Source: Geosiphon pyriformis (lineage: Eukaryota; Glomeromycota; Glomeromycetes; Archaeosporales; Geosiphonaceae). From it: a stretch of 64,000 bases of DNA. The notes beneath the pieces are model-generated. The model searched no databases. It had not been told where the DNA came from and saw only the letters and a program-made list of their open reading frames with translations. The stretch spans positions 2,594,261 through 2,658,260 of the forward strand of contig JAAOMT010000128.1 of the NCBI GenBank assembly GCA_016748015.1, written 5' to 3'. This document shows positions 1 through 10,640 of this stretch, one piece after another (within the stretch, counting starts at the first letter, position 1; each line of letters opens with the position of its first letter). Position numbers and translations under genes: made by a program.

Positions 1-528
1 ATACTTTCAAATTAAATATCCCAAGAAACCTTTAAAAATCAAAAAGAAATGAAAAAAAATATTTAAAACGGAACTATCACAACCCAAAGTATTAAGAAAC
101 TTACTTGTATTATTTATTGAATGAAACTATCATTCATCAACTGAATCCCTTGGAAGAATAATCCTTGATCAAGATTATTCACATTGTTACTAATTAATAA
201 AAGCTTTATTGTGAGAATTAGAAAAGCGCTAAAAACCATTAACATTCTGTGTTTCTAGATTAGAGAAACACATCAGGCAATTGCAAAGATAGCCTCAGAG
301 AAAACCCCAAACAGTGGGTAGATTTCAGTTCAGCCTCTGAGAAGGAGTACATAAACACACACAACAATCAAGAATTAAAGAATAACTTACATTGCAACAG
401 TAAAAAGAAAGCCTTCAGTGTAACAATGACATTATCACACAAATAGAATTAAGGAACTCACGGAAGACTGATTGCAATTAAAGCGGGATATCAGCAATTA
501 AATATAACAAGAAAACCATCCCGTAACA
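1..528 (-). repeat. LTR of a third retroelement family, cut by window edge
   Basis: Reading the minus strand, the Ty3-A gag frame runs to ...DKITA and then meets TGTTACGGGATGG at position 528, a typical LTR start (TG). The sequence then continues without coding potential to the window edge. It holds a TATA/AATAAA-like stretch near 210-220 and has ordinary base composition, unlike the decayed elements. Only one end is visible, so the CA terminus and the target duplication cannot be confirmed. It could instead be another type of insertion; the sharp loss of gag homology is what supports an insertion. Confidence 0.5.
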
Positions 529-1300
529 ATGCTGTTATTTTGTCTTCTTCATTTTCACTGTTTATTGACTCTTCTTTGGTTGTTTCAGAGTTGTTTTCTT
601 CATTCACTACCGTCTTAGAGTGTTCACTTTGATTTTCAGCTAGAAAATCAAGAAAATTGGAATTAGTTTGAAGGGGTTTTTGTTGTCTGATGGGACTTCT
701 AAGAGATGTAAAATCTTCTGGTCTCACAAATCGATTCAAAGGTGAATTAGGTGTTTGTGCTTATGCAAGTAAAGCTGAAAAAGATGTGATGGTGAGTGAA
801 AATTTTGAACTGGTTCCTTGTTCAGGTGTTTGTAAGTGTTTGGCAGTTGTTTTTGGTAGTATTGGAGTATTTGGGGTGGTTTTTGAGTTATGCTTCAATT
901 TGTGTTTGCCTTTGTTGCTGGTTTCTGTCTCTGATTCAAAATCAATAGAGTATTGAGACTGCACTGGATATGTTTCTTCACAGTACTTGATAATGTTAAA
1001 GTTAAGTTCTTGAAAGTAAGTGGCAAGTGTTTCACTGTTAAGGTCTTCAGTTCCCAACTGTGAATAGTGTGCTAAATTATTGTAAAGGTTGCTTCTAATT
1101 TCTGAGATATTGTAATTTCCAAAAAGATAATTGTTGATGCAGTTTTCAATGTATTGGTATACTGATTTCTTGACAACTTCAATTCCGTCTGGAATGTTAA
1201 ATCTTTGCTTGCAGTAGGTGTAAATTGATTGGTAGTATTCTAGAGTTGTTGCATCTGGTGTGGTCACCACTTTGAAGTTGTTTTACTGTGTTGTTTCCAT
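529..1300 (-). pseudogene. Ty3-A gag-like ORF with two nonsense codons
   Basis: From an ATG at 1298-1300 the minus strand encodes a gag-like polypeptide (TPDATTLEYYQSIYTYCKQ region, then a Ser/Thr/Pro-rich part and RPEDFTS). From memory this resembles gag-type proteins common in arbuscular mycorrhizal fungal genomes; no search was run. The frame is stopped at 1283-1285 and at 761-763. Both stops read TAA where CAA would keep the frame, i.e. C-to-T on the coding strand. Beyond 529 the frame enters an inserted LTR. No capsid major-homology region or zinc knuckle is reached. Non-functional as it stands. Confidence 0.7.
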
Positions 1301-1710
1301 GGGAAAGCACCAAATGTTATCGGAGGTTTTTGGTCTCTTTTCTTTAATGTTGTTGATGCCTGTTTGCTGTGAATTCACGTTTTTTGGATGTGGTTGAACC
1401 TCCAATAACTGAATTTATCTTCAAATTATTTCCTATAATTTGAACTGCTGGGCTTATAAGTGGAATAGCCAATTTTGTGCCAGTTACTTTGTATAGTTAC
1501 GTTGTAGTAAATGTCAACTTTTTCCCAGGAATTGCTCGTCTGGAAGCTCACTAAAATGTGTAGTTACTTTGCTGTGAAAGTCAATTCTTCTACAAGAATC
1601 TCGTCTGTAGGCTACCCTAATGATTGTAATAAGAAAATAAAAAAAAAATAAAAAAAAAGTAAAAAAAAAGTAAAACTGATGATTTCTGGAAGTTGTTTCG
1701 GATCCAGGCC

Positions 1711-2299
1711 TGGAGTCACTAACAGTTTACTGAAATTGGTAGCTAATCAATTTCAAAACATTAGTTGGGTTTTTGGAAATTTTCCAAGTACAATATTTAA
1801 AGAAATTGGTTTTTCGAATTATTTGATATTTTTTTGTTTTTGTATATAAAGAATGATTCTAATTATTAAATCTGAAGTAAGATATATTTTCTCAAAGAAA
1901 GAAGCTCTTCTTTTATACAACTTGTCGTAACACTATTCTATGAACTTGAACTTTGCTATTTTCTATAATTTTGCTGAACTAAAGATACATTTTGGCAAAC
2001 TACAAGTTATTTCTGTGAACTATTAGATATTTTGGCAAACCATCAATTATTTCAGCAAATTTTTTACAAATTTTGACAAACTTTTTGAATGTTATATAGT
2101 TCGGTGTATTACATGATTGATCATCACAATTAGGTTACATTTGTGTTATGTACAAATTGGGTTATTAATTAAATGATAATTTCGGATATTTTGCTAATGT
2201 AATAAATGATAATTTGAAACAATAATATATGCTAATTAATAATAAGATTTATAAGGGTAATTTTATGCTAAACAATATCTCTAATTTTGTCTGGTAACA
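1711..2299 (-). repeat. Ty3-A long terminal repeat (copy 1)
   Basis: About 589 bp. On the minus strand it begins TGTTACCAGAC at 2299 and ends ...GACTCCA at 1711. A candidate primer-binding site beginning TGGATCC follows a few bases inside, near 1706. The sequence is colinear with 46630-46957 plus 39500-39890 (copy 2) and with 61490-62917 (copy 3). In copy 2 the terminal CTGGTAACA has become TTAGTAATA, showing transitions only. The inner end is set from TG/CA and the possible primer site and is less certain than the outer end. Confidence 0.65.
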
Positions 2300-3595
2300 A
2301 TGCCAAATTAAAAAGATCTAAACCCAATTTATATCTTTTATCATGTTTGCATCAATAATATTAAACTTAGATCCAACCTTCTAATACACATAATAAACAG
2401 CCCTAAAAATTTTTTAAACAAAATATCAAACATTTCCAAATATTGTTATTCTATCAGTTCTAATATACTTATTATTAATCAAAACAAGAAGAACCAAATT
2501 TGAACAAGAAGCCAAATTAGCTAACTTATTAGTATGCTTATTATTTAACACATCTGAATGTTTTTTAATCTTATTCCAAAAAACACTAAGCTCTTTACTT
2601 CTAATAAAGTTTATAATACAATGTCTTTTTAACCAACAACTATTGTAAAAATCCAGTAAGATTATGTTTGATTTTGCAGTATAAGCATTCAAGACAGCCT
2701 AACTATTTAAATATATTACTACAGTACTGCAAACTAGAACATACTTCAAAGCCAGAGCAATTGCCTACAATTTTGCCATTATAAAAAACACCAAACTACC
2801 AACTTTATTTTCAATACTTATATCCAGATTAGAAAAAAAAGCAGCTGTATTACACTTTATATTACTTGTTTTTATATTCCTCAAAAATCTATTTGTGTAA
2901 ACATTAACAACATCTAGAAATACAAATTTTCACTTCAAAAAAGCCACTAGTGCCTAAAATATTTAAAGATTAAGAACCAATATTAAGAAATTGAACACTA
3001 AAACAGAAGATATGACTGACCAGGAAACCATATACCAATTTAAACCAGACAGAAATTAGGTCTTTAAGATCAAATCTCTTTTAATAATAAAAATATTTTT
3101 AATCAAAAACCAACTCTTTCTTATCATATAATTGTTCAACAAAAACAATATCATACTTTTTAAATAAACAGAAAACATCCAAAAACATCAAATCTTCCAA
3201 AACAGAACATATTAAAATATTATCAAAATAACAGAATGCAGATAATAAAACATTGTTCAAAAAAAACTTATAATCTAAAAAAATCTTAATCACACCAGCC
3301 AAAAAGTTGTTAACTGGACTGATTTTTAACCTTGTTGGATAATACAAAAGATGAACAAAAGACCAACTTAGAATCTGCAAATCCAAAGATCTATAATCAA
3401 ACAAATAACCAAGAATATTACCAGTATTTACAAAACTTAACACTAAAGTTATCTTATTTTTAGTCTGTACTTGCTCAAATAATTTTAAATTATATAACAA
3501 TAGATGATAAAGAGTCTTATTAGAAAAGTTTTTTGTCAACCCAGTCTTTATTCTTAAGCCTTTTCTAATCAATATATTCTATTTATTATATATAT

Positions 3596-4993
3596 TGTTA
3601 CCAGAAGATTTTCACACTTTTTAATGCAAAAATTACAACACATACAATAGAAATTAACATCAAAATCATGCAAAAAAAACCTACATTATCACACTTAATC
3701 AACAAAATCAGCCGGCAATCTGAAAATAAATGATCAGCAATCAATCCAATTACAACAAAGAAATATGGCACAATTTAACAATTTAACTAATTTGGATACA
3801 AAAAAATCTTGGCAAACTAAGAAACACCAATGGAAATGAATAATTAATACATGTAATCAGATAACAACAGGCTTTGTTATACTCCAAAATTCTTATACAT
3901 CCTTATTGAAACAATCTAACATTCCAGATCTGCAATCAATAGTTAAAAGTAGTTACTAAGAAATATAATCAATTGATCTACTTCTAATTACATTGATCAT
4001 AATCACAATTATCATTGATTTACAATTAATGTTTTAGATCCCGTCATCTAAATCTGATCATCTAAAAATCACTAGCTCTAAGAAAATAACATGCCGAGTA
4101 AAGCTTATCATGAATTGATTAAATTAAAATGTATAAATAATTGATGTATCTTAAATAGTCTTAATATAGTATATAGATCTGATGTAATTTAGCTATATAT
4201 ACAGTCTTTCTGTCAGCTCAGAAAAGCATCAGTTTAATACTAAGCTAACTCTTTGCTATAGTTTTATAGTGAACAGTTAGTTCTTCCTTTATTTTTATAC
4301 TCTCTTTCTCTTTTTTTATGCTCTAAATACTTGTTATTACAATTTCAAATATGTCTTCTCATATTTCTTATCACCATTTAGAATCACATTATTTATAACT
4401 TTTTACTTATTTGTTAATAAAATCATCAAGCTTTCTATTACTTCTGATCTTTTAAATCATATATTATCACCATTTCACATTAAGTCTTGTTTTACCAAAC
4501 AAGTTGTTAAAATATTAAAATAAGTAATAAAATATCATGTTGTTAGAGAGTAGTCTCAACAATAAAAAGTTTAAATCTATTTCAGTTATGTTTTACTATT
4601 ACAATCTTTATAATTCCTATAACTTTGTTTTCAAAGCAGATATTTGAATATCACACCCTTTCGACAACTAATTGAAAGAATTCTGATTATGATTTTTTTA
4701 AGTAGTTTTGGTTTTTTCTTGTTGTTGGTTGCATTTCTAATACATATAAAGAGATGTGACTTCTCTTTTCTCTTTCAAATACCTAAGATTGGTTCTTGTC
4801 CAAAAACAAATAATAATAACAATATTTTCTTTTTCTTTTAATAACTTTATTATGTACTCTTTTTTGCTCTCCCACTTATTGAAATAGTCCATACACTTAT
4901 GATATGCTATAGTTAATAGCATAATCATGATAATGTGTGTTATCAGTTAAGCTAAAAAATGTTTCCAAATACTGACAAAAACCACTGGTAACA
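3596..4993 (+). repeat. Solo LTR (1.4 kb) inserted in LINE-1
   Basis: The segment begins TGTTACCAG and ends CTGGTAACA, a perfect 9-bp inverted terminus with TG/CA ends. It is flanked by ATAT (3592-3595) and ACAT (4994-4997), a 4-bp target duplication differing by one transition. Removing the segment and one target copy restores the LINE-1 reading frame (FVSSNVYNKW). A TATA-like box near 4193-4203 and downstream AATAAA-type sites suggest the + orientation. No internal coding region is seen, so it is read as a solo LTR rather than a full element. Its base composition is less AT-biased than that of the host LINE. Confidence 0.75.
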
Positions 4994-6574
4994 ACATTAC
5001 TAGATACAAAACTGAACTGTGTTCTGTAACTAACTATAAGCTACAACACTACTAAAATCAAATAAAAAAACTGCTTGTCTAAGATGACTTTTTTTAAGAC
5101 CAAATTGGCAAAAAACCTAATATCCAAATGAGTTTTTATTAAACTAAGTCTAAACAGACTCTTAAAAGACAAAAAAAATACCAAGATATCTATGAGACTT
5201 TTTTTTTTATGCAACAAATATTGGCAAACCACTTATTGAAAATGAGATATTCTTAACTCTCTAATTGATAAAAATGGTTACTGTTTTCTTATTATTTATC
5301 AAAATGTCATTTAATTTAAAAAAATTATTTGTAATATCCAAAATATATTGAATAGCAGTCTGACTACTCCTTACTCAAATTGTGTTATCAACAAAAGCAA
5401 CAGCTGCTATATATGAAGTCAACTTATTTTAAGCCTTTATTTTGTCTAATTTGGTAACAAACTTAGTATTAACACAATAACCACATAAACTCTCATGTTT
5501 TTTAATTTTACATAAAAAAGAGTTATAGAAAATTCTCCAAAACAAAGAAAAAAAAATCTTACTCTGGTTCAGACTATTATGTACACAATATTTATTAGTG
5601 AATTTATAATCTATTATTACTCAATTTTTCCTATTATTGTAAATATTACCAAAAAACTTAATAAAACTTTTACATATCTTAATCTAAATTAAACTATTTT
5701 TCAAGTGATGTCAATTAATGAAATTATAAATCTTTTATATATTTTACAAAACCAGCCAAAGTTTACAATCTTTTTTCAAAGCATTTTTAATTACTACACC
5801 TATCACAAAAATAGAAGATTGAATAATAGTGCTCTTAAATACAGAAAAATTATTATCATAAAAAACATTGAAATTGCTACAGACTGATGATATTTTATTC
5901 AAGAGTATTTTAGAAAGAATCTTCCAAGCAGTTTCAATCAAAACAATTGGTCTGGTATTAGTTAAGACTTTTTTTTATTTATAAAGCTTAAAAATCATTA
6001 ACACCCAAGCTTTTTTTCATGATTGAGACACAAACTTACTTATTAAACACATATTTAAAAGATCTAAAAGCATTATAAGAACAGTAATATCATAATACTT
6101 TCAAAATTTATTAAAGATATCAGACAAATCAGCCACCTTTTTATCAAACAAATTCTTAATTATTTACAACAAATTATCAAAAATAATAACACTTATAACA
6201 CCAGAAAAAGCATGATTATTAACATAAGCCAATAACAGATATTGAAGATTTCACCAATTAGAGACCTTATTCATTATTAATCTTTTTCTTATTTAATCTT
6301 CCATTATTATATTAATCTTGGATTTAACTTTATTAGAGTTTAGAACCAGCTTATTATTTACAACCAAATAATCCAAGACTACTTTATGAAAAGAGCATTC
6401 CAGTACATTCCTAATTGTGTGATCTTTATTGATCACAAAACTCTCCATTCTCTTATTAACAACTGACCAAATAATTAATTCCTCAGTTCTTAAGAATTCA
6501 GCTAGTTTGAGCACTATTATCAGAGTAAAAAAAACTGATCCAATATTATAAAAAAACGTGACCAAAACGTGACA

Positions 6575-6745
6575 TAACACAGAATAATACACAATAATAT
6601 TGGATAATACATTATAACTTAGGATAACACAGAATAATGCGTTATAACTTAGGATAATACAGAATAATATATTATAATATGGGATAATACAGAATAACAT
6701 ATAATAACATCAGATAATATGTTATAACATAAGATAACTAATAAT
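6575..6745. repeat. Imperfect AT-rich minisatellite, ~30-bp unit
   Basis: About five degenerate copies of a unit containing GGATAATACAGAATAA and TTATAACTTA follow one another. They lie within the LINE-1 region just upstream (in LINE sense) of the reverse-transcriptase part, where the LINE homology is interrupted. It may be part of a small insertion between about 6540 and 7250, but I could not define its ends. Confidence 0.6.
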
Positions 6746-9189
6746 AACATAGAAGAACAAAGCAATTACAAAAATAGCAAAGCAATAGTTAACAATAATA
6801 AAACAGTCAAAAAGCAATCTTGTAAAACCAAAAAAATATATAAAAATGAGTAGTTAAAAAAGTTAAAAAAAAAGAGAACAGTTAGATATGGACTACAAAA
6901 CAAGAAGCAATTTTTTTATTCTCTATCATCTCTTACCTACTATTAAATTCCAAAATAAATCAATTATTCAAAATCAAACCCACAAATATATGTTCTCAAA
7001 GTTTTCACGTTTAAATTAAACTAAGTCATTGTTTTATACTTTCATTTCAGAACAAATGTTTTTAGCATAATTGTCTCGAATCATTAATGATTTGGACCAA
7101 TCATTCTTGATTATAGCAATTGACAATACTAATTTTTATTCTTTTTATCTTTTTTTTATTCTTTGTAAAACAACAACATAATAAAATTGACTGTCTGGAA
7201 ATAGACTTTGTGATAACCTGGTAAAAAAGAGAAGCTTTCCTTAAGTTTTGAATATTAATATTATCTTGGTAGCTTACCAAAAGAGTAAAAAAACAACTTC
7301 AAACTCTAATGACTGTACTTATTAGCTAAGAGAAAATAACTCACATTGATAAAAAGTTGCAATTAGCAAAAGCCAAACTTCTGTGCCTTATAACCAAAAA
7401 ACTTGACAGATAAATTCACAACCAGTAAATAAGATCTTTAGAGACTAATAATCAAGACTAAGTCAACAAAATTATGCAAATTATGCATTATTAATAATTA
7501 AGAGCACTAAACATTACTATTTCTTTACTCCACCAAGTTTACTCATAACAGCACTTAATATGATTTTTTTATACCAGAAAAAGTGGATCTTACAACACCA
7601 AAATTAGCATTCAAGTCCAGTAAAATCTAAACAGCTGAAGTTTTCATACTATCTAAAAATGTTCAATGGTACATTAAAGAAATAAACTTATTGTTGGGCC
7701 CTATATAAGATAACTTAACAATTTTAAACACCAAAAGTTCCAACTTATAAAATCTAAATAATTTCTTGTTGAAAATGCTATTATAGTTCTTAAACCACTT
7801 TTTTTTGAAATTTTTATTGGCTGTCAAACATATTGCTTTACAAATAATATTTCATATTGCATTCAAATCTAAAAATTATTTAAATACAATGAACTTATCA
7901 AAAAACATGACAGCATTAGCCACTGTAGTTTTCTTAAACTCAGCCTATTTGGTATTATCAGCATTTTTAAAATTGAATTTCTAATGATCTCTATTTGTCT
8001 GTTTACAGAAAAAGTTTAATCACATATCCAATAATCCACCAAATTTATTAACACAAAAACAGCCTGCTAATTGGTATCAAAGTATTTACCAATATCCAAA
8101 ATATCATGATTTATTACTGCATTAACCAAATTCAAAAAAATAAACATATAATCAATAGTTTTTTTGGCATTTTTCAAATTTTTTTATGTTAAACTTTTCA
8201 CAACTAAACTTTCTAATAAAGAATTGACCAACTCCAAATTGAGGCACTTTCTGAAACTAACACACCTGTAAAAACTATCTTTATTAAAATTACTACCCAA
8301 AATCACAAAAAAGATTCATTTACAGCTTTCACAATCATTAAATTGATCTTTTCAGCTTGAGCTAAGTATATTGTCAAAGCAATACCAGCATATAGTCCCA
8401 AAATAAACACAGAAAGCTTATTTTTGAAGAAAAGCTTAATAAACAAAAGTTTACTAATAATCTCTAAAATCTTGCACATATATTGTACTAATACAATATT
8501 CATAATAACAGCAACACTAGAATCCAGATAACCAGAGTTCAAACCAAAAATAAACACTCAAACATCATCAAATTTGTTAACAATTTATGGACAAATCTTT
8601 TTTCTTAACTTTGTCTCAGTTATAATAGAAACTAAATTGTTTATATTTTTGTGCTAATGAATAATATTCATTTGCTTAGCAGAATTGTTCAAATCCTTAA
8701 TATTGCATGTAACAATTTTCCAAACAAGATCTGTTATTGAAAAAAAAAACTATTTGAATTCAAACCAACATTGTTCATTTTGGCTAACAGATCCATAATT
8801 ATGATTAATAAATTGTTTATACTCTCTTCCAGTTTTGAGACAACTAATGAGTCGAACATCTCAGCTTTTGCAATAGTCTTATCACTAATGATCACACTTA
8901 AACTCTTACTTATTATTGTATCTGCCTCTTAATTTTGTAATAAAAGAGTTATTAATGACTAATATTCAGAGCTAAACTTGAAAACCATTGGCCTAAGTAC
9001 ATCTAATCTCTTAGTCAACTTACTAACTTGTTTTATGAGACTGATAAAACTGCATTTAAGAATAGTAAACCTATTATTTATTTTAATAGACACTAAAGAA
9101 AGAGGCTTCATTTTTGAAGAGAAGCCAAAATTAACCAAGCCCATTACATGCAGAAAGAGGAAAAAAAGAAGACACATCAACAATCTTTG

Positions 9190-10620
9190 TTCAAAAGATA
9201 CCACTAAAAGCTATCAGATGAGCAACAGATATTAAGTGTTTGGCATAGATAACTGCCAATTTGCTTTTATTTGTGTCTGACAATATTTTACAAAAAAAAC
9301 ACCCAGAGAAAAAATTCTTATTCACAGAACAGTTCAATAATGTATAACTTATATTCTCATATTTTGCATATTTGGTAAATTCTAGATAAGACCAGCATAA
9401 ATTGGTGCTCTTTAGCATTAGTGTAGTTATTATGACAGCATATAATGAATCAGCAGAGTTAAAACAAACAACTACACATCTGGTCCAAGCATATATAACC
9501 AGATGACAGTTAATAACATATGTTTTTCTACTTACTAAAATAATGTAATCCCAAATATTATGAGCATTAATTTCTACTAACAGAGTATATAGCAGCACCT
9601 TATTACAATTTTTTGTTTTTATTAGCTTTAACAATATGCATGGCATTTTTTCTGATTAAAACAAATTACTTAGCCATAACTGAATTAGCATGATTTAATC
9701 ACTTATATTCTATTATAGTCTTCTGTCACAGCTTTACTAATTGCATATTGATCGACTTAATTATTCTAAATTCAGATAACACAATATACACAGTCTTAAC
9801 TAATGTTTCAATTGGAATTTTTTTAACAACTACAGTCCAATTTAAACACCTAGCAGATTTTTTGAGATTGGTATTTACTAAAATTATTGCTTTCTTTATC
9901 ATATTAAAAGTCTAAGCCAAGTTAAATTTGGAAGTGAATATTGCTCTAATAATTTCAACAAATTTTGAGGAAATAGAGACTACTTCCTTCCAAAACTATT
10001 GATTTTTAAAAATAATCTCTTGACCACTATTAACTTTTCTTGAGAAAACTTCTTAAACACTTTATTCAAATTAATATCCAGAGCAAATAACTTTTTAATT
10101 AGAACATTAATCAAATTTTTTAAAAGAGAAAGAAAAACCAAGAAAGCATCCAATAAAATATCATTATTATTACTATTATTCAAAAAATTGATTTTCCTTA
10201 ATAATTTCTCTAAAGCTTGTTTGGTTTTAACTTGCAAGTTTTTTGGAATTTGGTTGGCATTTTTACTATCAAAAGCATTTTTTTTTCCATAGTTAATACT
10301 GGTTTTTTTAATCAAACACTTTTTTTTCATATCTATACTATTAAATTCAGTAGTATTACCAGTATTTAAATCCTAAAAACAACTATTCAACCTTTTCTTA
10401 GAAGTGTTTTTTAAATCAACAACATTTTTTAAAGCACCACTTAATTTTTTTTTGATAATACTGGTTTAGTATTTATAATTAAGCAAAAATTTTTAGCAGA
10501 CTTCTTTAAAATGACAATACTAAAGCTAACAATAGTTTTGTAATTAAGCAAAAACGATTTGAATTTATTGTATTAAATAGTAAAAAACTTCTTTCAAAAA
10601 CTTTTTTGACTTTTTTTTGG
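9190..10620 (-). pseudogene. LINE-1 ORF1-like relic with lost zinc knuckle
   Basis: Minus-strand frames at 9980-10330 (KINFLNNSNNNDILLD and a Lys-rich part) and 9191-9646 correspond to the nucleic-acid-binding ORF1-like protein of the same LINE family. A CCHC knuckle is recognisable near 9321-9365 as Y-x2-Y-x4-Y-x4-C. Two Cys and the His have become Tyr, codons now TAT, as expected from TGT to TAT and CAT to TAT. The start is likely near 10620. LINE-2 and LINE-3 retain different subsets of the knuckle residues. Non-functional. Confidence 0.7.
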
Positions 10621-10640
10621 AAATTTGAGACAAAAAAAAA

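Larger units (their letters stand above)
1..2299 (-). mobile_element. Ty3-A copy 1: LTR retrotransposon, 5' part (LTR + gag)
   Basis: Minus-strand element consisting of an LTR (1711-2299), a leader (1301-1710) and a gag-like frame (529-1300), interrupted by another LTR at 1-528. The same LTR/leader recurs in copy 2 (39305 onward) and copy 3 (61010 onward), which fixes its extent. It sits inside LINE-1: the LINE ORF2 frame ends with a Trp-His codon pair immediately right of 2299. Base composition is near normal, so it is younger or better protected than copies 2 and 3. The rest of the element lies outside the window. Confidence 0.75.
2300..8560 (-). pseudogene. LINE-1 ORF2 relic (endonuclease-RT-RNase H)
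   Basis: Order on the minus strand: an APE-type endonuclease segment at 8303-8557 (GLNSGYLDSSVAVIMN), reverse transcriptase pieces through 7.8-5.0 kb (KTHLDIRFFANLVLKK at 5041-5232), the segment after RT at 3099-3572 (beginning MIRKGLRIKTGL), and an RNase H end at 2426-2692 (ELSVFWNKIKKHSDVLNNK). Many in-frame stops and shifts are present. LINE-2 and LINE-3 carry the same segments in the same order. The frame resumes exactly across the solo LTR if one 4-bp target copy is removed. Non-functional. Confidence 0.8.
2300..10640 (-). mobile_element. LINE-1: decayed non-LTR retrotransposon with two insertions
   Basis: Minus-strand LINE with recognisable ORF1-like, endonuclease, reverse transcriptase and RNase H segments in the expected order from 10.6 kb down to 2.3 kb. 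No frame is intact. It is interrupted by a solo LTR (3596-4993) and, at its 3' side, by Ty3-A copy 1, so its last part lies left of the window. Amino acid changes relative to the less decayed LINE-4 and to LINE-2/3 are dominated by those expected from C-to-T and G-to-A (Pro to Ser, Arg to Lys, Asp to Asn, Cys to Tyr, His to Tyr). Confidence 0.85.

Noticed and set aside
4644-4841. Hydrophobic 65-codon + frame
   Set aside because: It lies inside the solo LTR and is low complexity.
3596-4993. DNA transposon with TIRs and TA target duplication
   Set aside because: The short inverted ends fit TG/CA LTR termini better, and a 4-bp target duplication restores the host frame whereas a TA duplication does not.
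6540-7250. Second small insertion in LINE-1 around the minisatellite
   Set aside because: LINE homology is interrupted, but no termini or target duplication could be defined.
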